Part shown: piece by piece, positions 45,485 to 53,036 of the stretch
How positions within the stretch are numbered: position 1 is the first letter of the stretch
How the letters are laid out: each line of letters opens with the position of its first letter
DNA from: a bacterium
GTDB lineage: Bacteria > Zixibacteria > MSB-5A5 > GN15 > FEB-12
Assembly: GCA_016708025.1 (NCBI GenBank)
Contig: JADJGQ010000002.1
Location: 1,054,001-1,118,000 of the forward strand
Reading direction: 5' to 3'
Length of the DNA stretch: 64,000 nt
Made by a program: the position numbers and the translations under genes
The notes under the pieces: model-generated
Seen by the model: the letters and a program-made list of their open reading frames with translations, nothing else
Told to the model about the DNA's origin: nothing
Database searches by the model: none

Positions 45485-46876
45485 ATGGACCTGTTCAACA
45501 AGGAGATAGACGGCCAGTCAAAGCCCGAGGACAAAAGTCATCGCCCTTTGGCCGATCGGATGCGCCCGCGCACTCTCGATGAATTCGTTGGGCAGGAGAA
45601 GATAGTCGGACCATCGACCCCCCTGCGCAAAGCGATCGAAACCGACAAGGTCGGCTCAATTGTCTTCTGGGGTCCACCCGGCACCGGCAAAACGACATTG
45701 GCGGAACTGATCGCCCGCGCCACGCATGGCCAGTTTGTCCCTTTCTCCGCCGTCTCCACCGGCATCAAAGAAGTGAAAGAGATCCTCAGCAAGGCAGGGG
45801 ACTACTATCGCGTCTCCGGCCGTCGAACCTATGTATTCATCGATGAGATCCACCGCTTCAACAAAGCCCAGCAGGATGCCTTTCTGCCGTATGTCGAAAA
45901 AGGGGATATCATCCTCATCGGAGCGACAACCGAAAATCCATCGTTTGAGGTCAACTCGGCGCTTCTCTCGCGTATGCGCGTTTATGTGCTCAGTCGCCTG
46001 ACCGAGGCCAATCTGCAGGAGATCATCAAACGTGCATTGGAGGACATCGACCGCGGTCTTGGCACTCTCGGGCTGACTATGGAGACTGATGCCCTCGCCT
46101 TTGCCGCCACCGCCGCCGACGGCGACGCCCGCCGCGCCCTCACTCTGCTCGAGCTGACCGCCGAATATGTCCTCCCACGCACACAGATCACTACCGAAGA
46201 TATCGAGCAGGTCAACCAGAAGACCGTGCTGGTATATGACAAAGCAGGCGATGAGCATTACAATCTCATCTCCGCCTTTCATAAGTCGATTCGCGGCGGC
46301 GACCCCGACGGTTCACTCTACTGGCTTGCCCGGATGCTCGACTCCGGCGAGGACCCGCTTTATATCGTGCGGCGCATGATCCGCTTTGCCTCCGAGGATA
46401 TCGGGCTGGCCGATCCATACGCGCTCACTCTTTGCGTGAATGCCCGCGACACCTACCATTTCCTCGGGACTCCCGAGGGAGAACTGGCGATCGCCCAGGC
46501 GGTGGTTTACATGGCTTGCGCCCCAAAGTCTAACGCCATCTATATAGCGTATGAACAGGCGCGCAAAGATGCCGCCGAGCATGGCTCACTCCCAGTCCCG
46601 CTCTGGATCCGGAACGCTCCGACCAAACTGATGAAAGCCCTCGACTACGGTAAGGGGTACGCCTACGCGCACGATTTTGAGGATGCCGTCACCGACCAGG
46701 AGTATTTCCCGGAAAAACTGGCCGGGACCAGCTACTACCACCCGACCAACCGGGGGAGAGAGGCAAAGCTGAAAGAATATATCGACTGGTACAACGCCAA
46801 ACGGAAAGAGCTCCGACAGAAGAATCCCGCCGCTCCCGACTCAAAGCCTGATTCCGGCAAGAAGAAATCGAACTAA
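45485..46876 (+). CDS. rarA: RarA (MgsA), replication-associated recombination ATPase
   Basis: 463 aa. AAA+ clamp-loader-like core: PLADRMRPRTLDEFVGQ at 21-37, Walker A GPPGTGKTT at 63-71, Walker B YVFIDEIHRFNKAQQDA near 115 and sensor GATTENPSFEVNSALLSR. The C-terminal tetramerisation region follows, with SLYWLARMLDSGEDPLYIVRRM. RarA acts at stalled replication forks. A short basic tail (KKKSN) ends the protein. It is followed 32 bases later by a secreted-protein gene. Confidence 0.96.
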   Translation: MDLFNKEIDGQSKPEDKSHRPLADRMRPRTLDEFVGQEKIVGPSTPLRKAIETDKVGSIVFWGPPGTGKTTLAELIARATHGQFVPFSAVSTGIKEVKEILSKAGDYYRVSGRRTYVFIDEIHRFNKAQQDAFLPYVEKGDIILIGATTENPSFEVNSALLSRMRVYVLSRLTEANLQEIIKRALEDIDRGLGTLGLTMETDALAFAATAADGDARRALTLLELTAEYVLPRTQITTEDIEQVNQKTVLVYDKAGDEHYNLISAFHKSIRGGDPDGSLYWLARMLDSGEDPLYIVRRMIRFASEDIGLADPYALTLCVNARDTYHFLGTPEGELAIAQAVVYMACAPKSNAIYIAYEQARKDAAEHGSLPVPLWIRNAPTKLMKALDYGKGYAYAHDFEDAVTDQEYFPEKLAGTSYYHPTNRGREAKLKEYIDWYNAKRKELRQKNPAAPDSKPDSGKKKSN

Positions 46877-46908
46877 TGCCCAACCTCGGCGTTTAACCCT
46901 CAGATACC

Positions 46909-48171
46909 ATGACCAGATATATCACGATCATACTCCTTGCCCTGCTTCTGCCAATCGGCAGCTTTGCCAATTCATTGCTGATCCCAATGGATGATTCCCA
47001 GTCCGACCACCTTAAAGCCTACGGAGTCGTCTTCAAAGTGCTCAGCAAAGGGGAGAAGGCGGAATGGCTGCTCAACTATCGGGCCGGGTCATTCCTGTTG
47101 GACTATTCGCAGGCCACGCTCGACCTCTGCCTGATGGCCGGTGTTAGCTACGAACAGGTCACCTCCGGGCAGGTAGCCGATATTTACCGCCAGATCGAAG
47201 TTGAAAATATGGAACGGGTCGAACTGGAGAAGGCCCCCCGCATCGCCGTCTACTCGCCGCCATCGCTCCAACCCTGGGATGATGCCGTCACGCTGGCCCT
47301 CAGCTATGCCGAGGTTCCGTACGATGTCGTCTGGGACGAAGAAGTTCTGAGCGGCGTCCTCGATGAATACGACTGGCTCCATTGCCATCACGAGGATTTC
47401 ACCGGCCAGTACGGCAAGTTTTACTCCGCCTTTCGGACCGAGCCCTGGTATCAGGCCGATGTCCGGACCAACGAAGATATGGCCAAGAAACTCGGCTACA
47501 ACAAAGTCTCGATCCTTAAGCTCGATGTTGCCAAGACCATTTACGACTATGTCCGCCGCGGTGGCTTTTTGTTCTCCATGTGCTCCGCGCCGGAGACCTT
47601 TGATATCGCCCTCGCCGCCGAGGGAGTAGATATCGTCCCGCGCGAGTTCGATGGCGACCCGGTTGATCCCGATGCTCAGTCCCGGCTCGATTTTACCAAG
47701 ACATTCTGTTTCGAGAATTTCCAGATAACCACCGACCCGTTCCTCTATCGCCGGTCGAATATCGATACCTACCCGGACCGCCTGATCCGGTTCGGTCAGC
47801 CAGCCGAGGACTACTTCTTCCTTTTCGAGTTCTCCGCCAAGCTTGACCCTATCCCCACCATGCTGGTGCAGGACCATGTCGCCACGGTCAATGGCTTCAT
47901 GGGGCAGGTGACCGGATTCCGGAAATCACTGCTCAAGAAATCAGTAGTCGTACTGGCACAGCCCGAAGGATTCGATGAGGTCCGTTATCTGCACACCAAT
48001 CTTGGACGCGGGACAGTCACCTATTACGCCGGCCATGACCCCGAAGATTACCAGCATATGGTGAACGACCCGCCGACCGATCTTAAACTCTACAAGAATT
48101 CTCCCGGTTACCGCTTGATACTCAACAATATCCTCTTCCCGGCGGCGAAGCGAAAAGAGCGGAAAACCTGA
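46909..48171 (+). CDS. Conserved FCB exported protein (often labelled asparagine synthetase B-like), 420 aa
   Basis: Signal peptide IIILLALLLPIGSFANS region, then a protein family I recall from Bacteroidota: LLIPMDDSQSDHLKAYGV, WLLNYRAGSFLLDY, PRIAVYSPP, WDDAVTLALSYAEVPYDVVWDEEVL, YDWLHCHHEDFTGQYGKFY, GGFLFSMCSAPETFDIALAAEGVDI, GHDPEDYQHMV and GYRLILNNILFPAAK. Database copies are sometimes named asparagine synthetase B, but no glutaminase or ATP-pyrophosphatase signature is visible. The glutamine-amidotransferase-like alpha/beta pattern and an exported location fit a surface or periplasmic role that is not known. Confidence 0.85.
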   Translation: MTRYITIILLALLLPIGSFANSLLIPMDDSQSDHLKAYGVVFKVLSKGEKAEWLLNYRAGSFLLDYSQATLDLCLMAGVSYEQVTSGQVADIYRQIEVENMERVELEKAPRIAVYSPPSLQPWDDAVTLALSYAEVPYDVVWDEEVLSGVLDEYDWLHCHHEDFTGQYGKFYSAFRTEPWYQADVRTNEDMAKKLGYNKVSILKLDVAKTIYDYVRRGGFLFSMCSAPETFDIALAAEGVDIVPREFDGDPVDPDAQSRLDFTKTFCFENFQITTDPFLYRRSNIDTYPDRLIRFGQPAEDYFFLFEFSAKLDPIPTMLVQDHVATVNGFMGQVTGFRKSLLKKSVVVLAQPEGFDEVRYLHTNLGRGTVTYYAGHDPEDYQHMVNDPPTDLKLYKNSPGYRLILNNILFPAAKRKERKT

Positions 48172-48246
48172 GTCCCCGTGCAGCTATCTTAACGTTGCAT
48201 CTATCCATCACAGCATTTATACTGCCCCCGAATATCAGGAGGAAAA

Positions 48247-48804
48247 ATGGTTCATCCGTGGCATGACGTTGACCCCGGCCAAAATATCATCGATCACTTT
48301 TTTGGCATTATCGAGATCCCCAAGGGATCCAAAAACAAATACGAACTGGACAAAAAGACCGGTCTGTTGATGGCCGACCGCGTCCTCTACAGCTCGGTCC
48401 ATTACCCGGCCAATTACGGCTTTGTCCCGCGGACCTACTGCGATGACAACGACCCCTTGGATATCCTGGTCCTTTCCCAGGAAGAACTGCATCCGCTCTG
48501 CATGGTCCAGTGCAAGGCGATCGGCATGATGTCCATGCGCGATGAAAAGGGGCAGGATGACAAGATCATCGCGGTTCACTACAACGACCCGGCCTACAAC
48601 AGCTACGATGATATTTCCGCGTTGCCGCGCCATATCGTCAAAGAGCTGAAGCGCTTTTTCCAGGATTACAAAACCCTCGAACAGAAGGAAGTGATCGTGG
48701 ATACCCTGCGTGGACGGATCGACGCCAACAACGCGATCAAAGACGCGATGAAGTTGTACGATGAGAACAAAGATAAGCTGATGGCGAAATACAAAAATGG
48801 CTGA
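48247..48804 (+). CDS. ppa: Ppa, inorganic pyrophosphatase (family I)
   Basis: 185 aa, preceded by AGGAGG. The family I signature is DDNDPLDILVL, with ELDKKTGLLMADRVLYSSVHYPANYGFVPRT before it. It hydrolyses pyrophosphate, pulling biosynthetic reactions forward. The next gene begins inside its last eight bases, so the two are translationally coupled. Confidence 0.96.
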   Translation: MVHPWHDVDPGQNIIDHFFGIIEIPKGSKNKYELDKKTGLLMADRVLYSSVHYPANYGFVPRTYCDDNDPLDILVLSQEELHPLCMVQCKAIGMMSMRDEKGQDDKIIAVHYNDPAYNSYDDISALPRHIVKELKRFFQDYKTLEQKEVIVDTLRGRIDANNAIKDAMKLYDENKDKLMAKYKNG

Positions 48805-49354
48805 GAAAAAACCGGCTCCCCTGACGCAACCCTCGTTTATCGGCGAAAAAGTCTATCTCCGCCCGATGACCGCCGAGGATGTTGCCAATACGCATCACTG
48901 GTTTGTGCTGACCGAACCGCAGAGCCAGACCTGTCATCCGCTGACCATTACCTCTGCCGCCGAGGCATCCGAGGCCTTCAAAAAGCAGGAGCGAAATGCG
49001 GAGATGGCCTCTTTAATGATCGTCCGGATCGCCGACAATATGCCGGTTGGGCGGGTCCGCTATTTCAATTGGAATAACCTCAACCGCTCAGTCGAGTTGG
49101 GGATCCTGATCGACCCGGATGAACGGGAGAAGGGGTACGCCAAAGAGGGGATCCGGATCGTCATGCGCTATTTGTTCAAGCATCGGAATCTGAACAAAGT
49201 CCACGCGCAGACCTCGGTCCCGAATATCGGCGCGATCAAACTGCTGGAATCGCTCGGTTTCAAGCGTGATGGTGTCCTTCGCCGCCATTACTTCCTCAAC
49301 GGCGAATTCCAGGACGGGCTGATCTACAGTAAGCTGGCGTTTGAGATGGAGTAG
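48797..49354 (+). CDS. RimJ/RimL-type N-acetyltransferase, 185 aa
   Basis: GNAT protein of the RimJ/RimL group: VYLRPMTAEDVANTHHWF at its start, VELGILIDPDEREKGYAKEGIRIVMRYLF as acetyl-CoA binding part and NIGAIKLLESLGFKRDGVLRRHYFLNGEFQD near the end. The loop has E-x-G-Y-A where others have R-x-x-G-x-G/A. The start overlaps ppa by eight bases. Its target could be a ribosomal protein or a small molecule. Confidence 0.9.
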   Translation: MAEKKPAPLTQPSFIGEKVYLRPMTAEDVANTHHWFVLTEPQSQTCHPLTITSAAEASEAFKKQERNAEMASLMIVRIADNMPVGRVRYFNWNNLNRSVELGILIDPDEREKGYAKEGIRIVMRYLFKHRNLNKVHAQTSVPNIGAIKLLESLGFKRDGVLRRHYFLNGEFQDGLIYSKLAFEME

Positions 49355-49358
49355 TCTT

Positions 49359-49380
49359 CGTAGGTCGGGTTAAACGCGCC
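49359..49380. repeat. Partial palindromic element, left border of the TIR region
   Basis: CGTAGGTCGGGTTAAACGCGCC, followed by unrelated sequence. The same 15-base start recurs at 50517, after the TIR gene. Confidence 0.65.
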
Positions 49381-49430
49381 ACATATATAGCCTTCCGAAG
49401 TTCTCAATCACCTTCCCGCGCTTCAAGACC

Positions 49431-49458
49431 GCATCATGCCGCGCAGGTGGGAATCCAG
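49431..49458. repeat. Dispersed repeat fragment
   Basis: CATCATGCCGCGCAGGTGGGAATCC region, inverse match of 43519-43547 and related to the direct repeats around aqpZ. Confidence 0.55.
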
Positions 49459-49553
49459 CGCAATTTAGTCCTTGCTCTCCGCTCCAAACAATTATTCATT
49501 TCGAATCGGGAACATTCACTCAAGTCCGTATCAATGGTGGAGGACGTCGCACT

Positions 49554-50531
49554 GTGAGCAAACCAACAATTTTCCTTAGTCACTCTTCCATAGACAAAGA
49601 ACCACTTCAAAGGCTGAAGCAGTTATTTATCGAGAAGACAGGACACACCATTGATGTATTTGTGTCTGTAGGTTCTAATTGGATATACTTTGAAGCAGGA
49701 CATGCGTATGCACGAGGACTTCGCGTCGTCCCGGTTGGTTTTCTTGGAGTTGACCTCTATTCTATTTCGCCACCTCTTGGTCTTCTACAAGGATTCAACA
49801 TTGCATCGGCGGGTGGATTGAACAATCTCATCACCACTTCGAATGACTTGTTTGACTACAGGCACGAACTTTCATTCACAGAGTATGAATATGGCGAGCT
49901 ATGCGGATTATCGCCCCAGTCAACTTCATCAATACTGGGTCGTTACGGAACACTTGTTGACGACATTCGCATCGATATGAGGTCGCGAGTTGACTTTGAA
50001 TTCACTATAGAAGAAGCTCTGGTTCGACTTCGCGACAAATTCTCGGGTGATGGCATCAGTTGTGGGTACTCCAAGTCTGAAGTAACCTGCTTTGGCGTCA
50101 AATTCTATTGGGACCAAAGGTACAATGGCGAGATCCTGAATATTCATGCTGCTCCGCGAATTGCTGACACTGCATTTACAACGGTTGAGATCGCAGTGGC
50201 GACCTTGCGATCAGGTGGATTCAAGAATCTGAAGGTAGACATCCGTTTCAAGAAGCCGGTCACTCTTGTAGACGGTAGCCATAAGCTCTCAGGCGCGCTA
50301 TTCGGTAGCGGAGTTGAGATTATTGGCACAAATGTATTCAAGATCGGAGAACTTGTGTTTCGTGTCACAACGGACTACGGAGATTTTGACGAAAATCTCT
50401 TTTCGAATGAGCCCATTCTAAGTTTTTATTCTTTATCAGATGAATTGCCAAAGAGTCAGATCGGCGACCTAGTTGGCGAGCTCTTCGAGAGGGGAGTGCT
50501 TGAAATTGGAAGCTCTCGTAGGTCGGGTTAA
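49554..50531 (+). CDS. TIR-domain protein with shortened TIR fold, 325 aa
   Basis: GTG start. The N-terminus reads KPTIFLSHSSIDKEPLQRLKQLF, strand A and helix 1 of a bacterial TIR domain. After HTIDVFVS the sequence jumps to VGSNWIYFEAGHAYARGLRVVPVGFLGVDL, which in relatives follows some 35-40 residues later, so a central part of the fold seems deleted in frame. The candidate catalytic Glu47 in the W-x-x-x-E context is kept. Residues 125-320 form an unknown C-terminal domain. TIR proteins of this kind usually cleave NAD+ in antiviral defence; whether the shortened form does so is uncertain. Its last codons are provided by a dispersed repeat. The gene is AT-rich against its surroundings. Confidence 0.8.
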   Translation: MSKPTIFLSHSSIDKEPLQRLKQLFIEKTGHTIDVFVSVGSNWIYFEAGHAYARGLRVVPVGFLGVDLYSISPPLGLLQGFNIASAGGLNNLITTSNDLFDYRHELSFTEYEYGELCGLSPQSTSSILGRYGTLVDDIRIDMRSRVDFEFTIEEALVRLRDKFSGDGISCGYSKSEVTCFGVKFYWDQRYNGEILNIHAAPRIADTAFTTVEIAVATLRSGGFKNLKVDIRFKKPVTLVDGSHKLSGALFGSGVEIIGTNVFKIGELVFRVTTDYGDFDENLFSNEPILSFYSLSDELPKSQIGDLVGELFERGVLEIGSSRRSG

Positions 50532-50606
50532 GAGCGCCTTCTATCGCCTTACCCCACAACTTATGATGGGAACCTCAATCTCTGTCCCAAGCGTGAAACC
50601 CGACAC
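50517..50606. repeat. Long palindromic dispersed element, middle copy
   Basis: Starts CGTAGGTCGGGTTAAGAGCGCC inside the end of the TIR gene, contains ACCCCACAACTTATGATGGG and ends GTGAAACCCGACAC. The ends AGGTCGGGTT / AAACCCGAC are inverted. Confidence 0.75.
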
Positions 50607-51008
50607 TCTCATTTCGCAAGTCCAGAGGCGTTGACCTTTCTCCGGATTAGTGGACACGGAGAGAAGACGGGTCATGTTCCTGCCCGAAGTATTGCTATGT
50701 AGGCTTCGAGGCGACGGCGGTATGACCCTAAGTTCAAGGTGGTGGCAGTTCAGCTGGATCTGGAGGAGAGTCGTGGTATAGCCTATAGCCGGACTGGCCC
50801 GTGATTTTGTGATTAGCGAGTATGTGCTGCATGTGTGGTGTGCGAATTTGAGACGGAAACGGCATTAATCGATTTATTAGGTTTGTAATAGAAATGCTTG
50901 CCCGATCGTGCAAATACTTTCCATGATTATTGAAAATGTAGTTGACTGTACTCATAAGCAACCATAGACTGTGTACTCAATTGGTGAGAGTCAAGAAAAG
51001 GAGGAGTC
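50532..51008. other. Intergenic stretch with repeat and transposase remnant
   Basis: Holds the repeat ending at 50606 and a broken IS3-type transposase fragment; the remaining AT-rich part up to 51008 shows only the Shine-Dalgarno site of the next gene. Confidence 0.6.
50651..50804 (+). pseudogene. IS3-family transposase OrfA remnant
   Basis: In the frame starting at 50709 the bases encode RRRRYDPKFKVVAVQL, then DLEESRGIA and a stop at 50802. This resembles the helix-turn-helix start of IS3-family OrfA proteins (R-R-x-Y-D/T-P-E/K-F-K-x-x-A-V). An in-frame ATG-TAG upstream shows it is dead. Before it, TTAGTGGACACGGAGAG (about 50647-50663) looks like an IS end. Only this fragment remains; no OrfB or right end is visible. 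Confidence 0.55.
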
Positions 51009-51374
51009 TTGAGATCAACTCAGTTGCACTTTTTTGTCCCTCTGGTATTACTAGTCATTCTTTGCGGTTGTGCTGGGCCTTCGGATTCAACTATCAAGGA
51101 AGCCGTCTCCAGGTCCCTAAAGTCTGGCGTACCTGGGTCATTGTCAAAGTCATTGATCAAAGGTTCAAATGCAACAATCATAGAAATTCAGATTAAAGGA
51201 AAGGGTAAGTCCAGAGGGAGTGGAGATAATAGATATTATCCAGTTAAAGTGTATGTCAAGGGTACTTGTGACGTCATGTTCCGTGGGAGGATTCCATTTG
51301 AAGGAGAAGTAGAATTTCTTCTGAAGGAAGATAGCTATGGAGAGTGGCATGCCGAAACAAGTGGCATGTTCTAA
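51009..51374 (+). CDS. Small lipoprotein, 121 aa
   Basis: TTG start five bases after AAGGAGG, the best site for translation here. Signal peptide LHFFVPLVLLVILCGC with lipobox ILCGC. The mature part has SRSLKSGVPGSLSKSLIKGSNATIIEIQIKGKGKSRG and a beta-rich C-terminal half. No family recognised. It is followed 23 bases later by the WG-repeat gene and likely shares its mRNA. Strongly AT-rich. Confidence 0.75.
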   Translation: MRSTQLHFFVPLVLLVILCGCAGPSDSTIKEAVSRSLKSGVPGSLSKSLIKGSNATIIEIQIKGKGKSRGSGDNRYYPVKVYVKGTCDVMFRGRIPFEGEVEFLLKEDSYGEWHAETSGMF

Positions 51375-51397
51375 AGTCGATTTTTCGGGAGACAACG

Positions 51398-52718
51398 ATG
51401 AAATCCACAATTATCAGTATTCAAATATTGGTTTCCCTTTTCATTTTTGGATGTGACAACACCGAACGAGGGGCCGATCGCAGTTCTGACCTGCTTCCTG
51501 TCGGAGTGACGGACTCTAATGGGGTGACGCTGTGGGGTTATATAGATGGTAACGGCAATGAAGTGTTCCCCCCTCAGTTTTATAGTGTTACTTCCTTTAC
51601 CAATGGCATTGCAATGGTACGGGACCGGAAACGAGGGAATATTGTCATAAATTATCAGGGAAAGGAGCTCATACCAAGTCTAAGCGAATTCGCGAACAAC
51701 TATAGAGCAGCCCAGTTGGCGCTCCCGTTACTGAAGACGGCAAAATACTCGTAAGGGTCGACGACAGATATGGGCTAATAGACACAACTGGAGCATTCCT
51801 GATTGACGCAACGCTTGAATGGCTGGATCAATTTGAGAACGGCTTTGCCATTGCTGACCCCGGAGGTGGATTGGGCAAAGGAGTAATAGATACGATTGGC
51901 AGGTGGGTAGTCAAGCCAGGAGAGTTCGCAAAGATTGACGACCAATCACGTAGTTACTTTACTGTCTGTGTTGGCGATTGCGTTGCGACCACTAAGACGC
52001 ATGGAGTCATCAAATTGAGGGACACTACTTGGGAGCAAGTTTTCCCCTGCAAGTTTGAACAAACTGGCGTAACAAACGGTTACGCTTGGGCAGCCACTTA
52101 TAGGAAAGAGGGCTACAAAATGCACTTTGACTCGCTCTTTGTCGTGGATCCAGACGGTGGCCTGCATTCATTTGACTGTGAAAAGTCGGGATTGATTACA
52201 TACAAGGAATTAGCGAGGGCAAGATACTCTATGTCGGAACAAGCGGCCGAGTTGGATACGCGAATTTTGCCGGGTTAATCACGGATCCCATTTTTAATGC
52301 GGGCGGATTGTTTCGTGAGGGCTTAGCCCCGGCTGCGAACACAACGAATCTCTTTGGTTATATTGATACATCAGGGAATTGGGTAATTACGCCGCAGTAT
52401 TATAACGCTGGCCCTTTTATAGGGGGAAGAGCGTTTGTTATGGCCGACAATGGGACGGCACTAGTGATTGACAGACGAAACGACACTGTTCTCGCCTACC
52501 CTCTCGCGGACAACACGGATGGACGCCTGTTTGAACTTGGCTATGAAGATTCACCAATCCCTGTGCGAGAATACAGAGAATCTGGAAGCGAAAGTGAGCC
52601 GACTGATCGTTACAGAAGTTACTTTCCAGTACCGAAACGTACTACAAGAAAATCAAATTTCCTGTTCACCTGGGCAGACTCCACCGGTAAGATCATTTGG
52701 AAGGCTGATGAATTCTGA
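51398..52718 (+). pseudogene. WG-repeat (KWG) lipoprotein gene with two frameshifts
   Basis: ATG at 51398 opens a lipoprotein signal (SIQILVSLFIFGC). Three successive frames together encode about six WG repeats: LWGYIDGNGNEVFPPQF, then YGLIDTTGAFLID, GVIDTIGRWVVKP, HGVIKLRDTTWEQVFPCKF, VGYANFAGLITDPIF and LFGYIDTSGNWVITPQYYNAGPF. The first break is near CCC at 51724-51726, the second just before 52212 (TACAAGGAATTAGCGAG). Adding one base at each gives a continuous 440-aa protein. WG-repeat proteins are surface proteins of uncertain role, in some cases linked to host or particle contact. Confidence 0.8.
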
Positions 52719-52747
52719 TTTTGAGCCGAGATGACGAGGAGTAGTCC

Positions 52748-52923
52748 CTGTAGGTCGGGTTGAACGCGGATTCACAATCGCGATAGATCATTACAACCGC
52801 CGTCCCGAGCGTGAAACCCGACATCCTTCTTTTGTACGATTCAAAGAGTGTCGGGTTTCGGGCTGCATCCTGCATTGTGAATATAGATAATCCTTTACAA
52901 TCCGCCCTCAACACCGACCTACA
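52748..52923. repeat. Composite palindromic dispersed element, right border of the island
   Basis: One arm begins GTAGGTCGGGTTGAACGC and ends GTGAAACCCGACA (52811-52823). An opposite arm starts TGTCGGGTTTC (52849-52859) and ends with the inverted form of the 42424 element (52904-52923). The inner ends pair perfectly over 11 bp. Confidence 0.75.
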
Positions 52924-52982
52924 ACTTTCCGAACCTCTCGGGCTGAGCGGAGTCGAAGCCCAATTCCATATACCTTCCACAC

Positions 52983-53015
52983 AAAAAAAACGGCGGCATC
53001 CTCTGACACCGCCGC
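52983..53015 (-). terminator. Rho-independent terminator of valS
   Basis: Minus-strand stem CGGCGGTGTC / GATGCCGCCG followed by eight T; it lies 20 bases past the valS stop. Confidence 0.9.
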
Positions 53016-53036
53016 TTATCTATCCTCTCAGAAAAA

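Larger units (their letters stand above)
52719..53036. other. Intergenic stretch: palindromic repeat and valS terminator
   Basis: Filled by the composite repeat 52748-52923 and the valS terminator; no gene seen. Confidence 0.7.
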
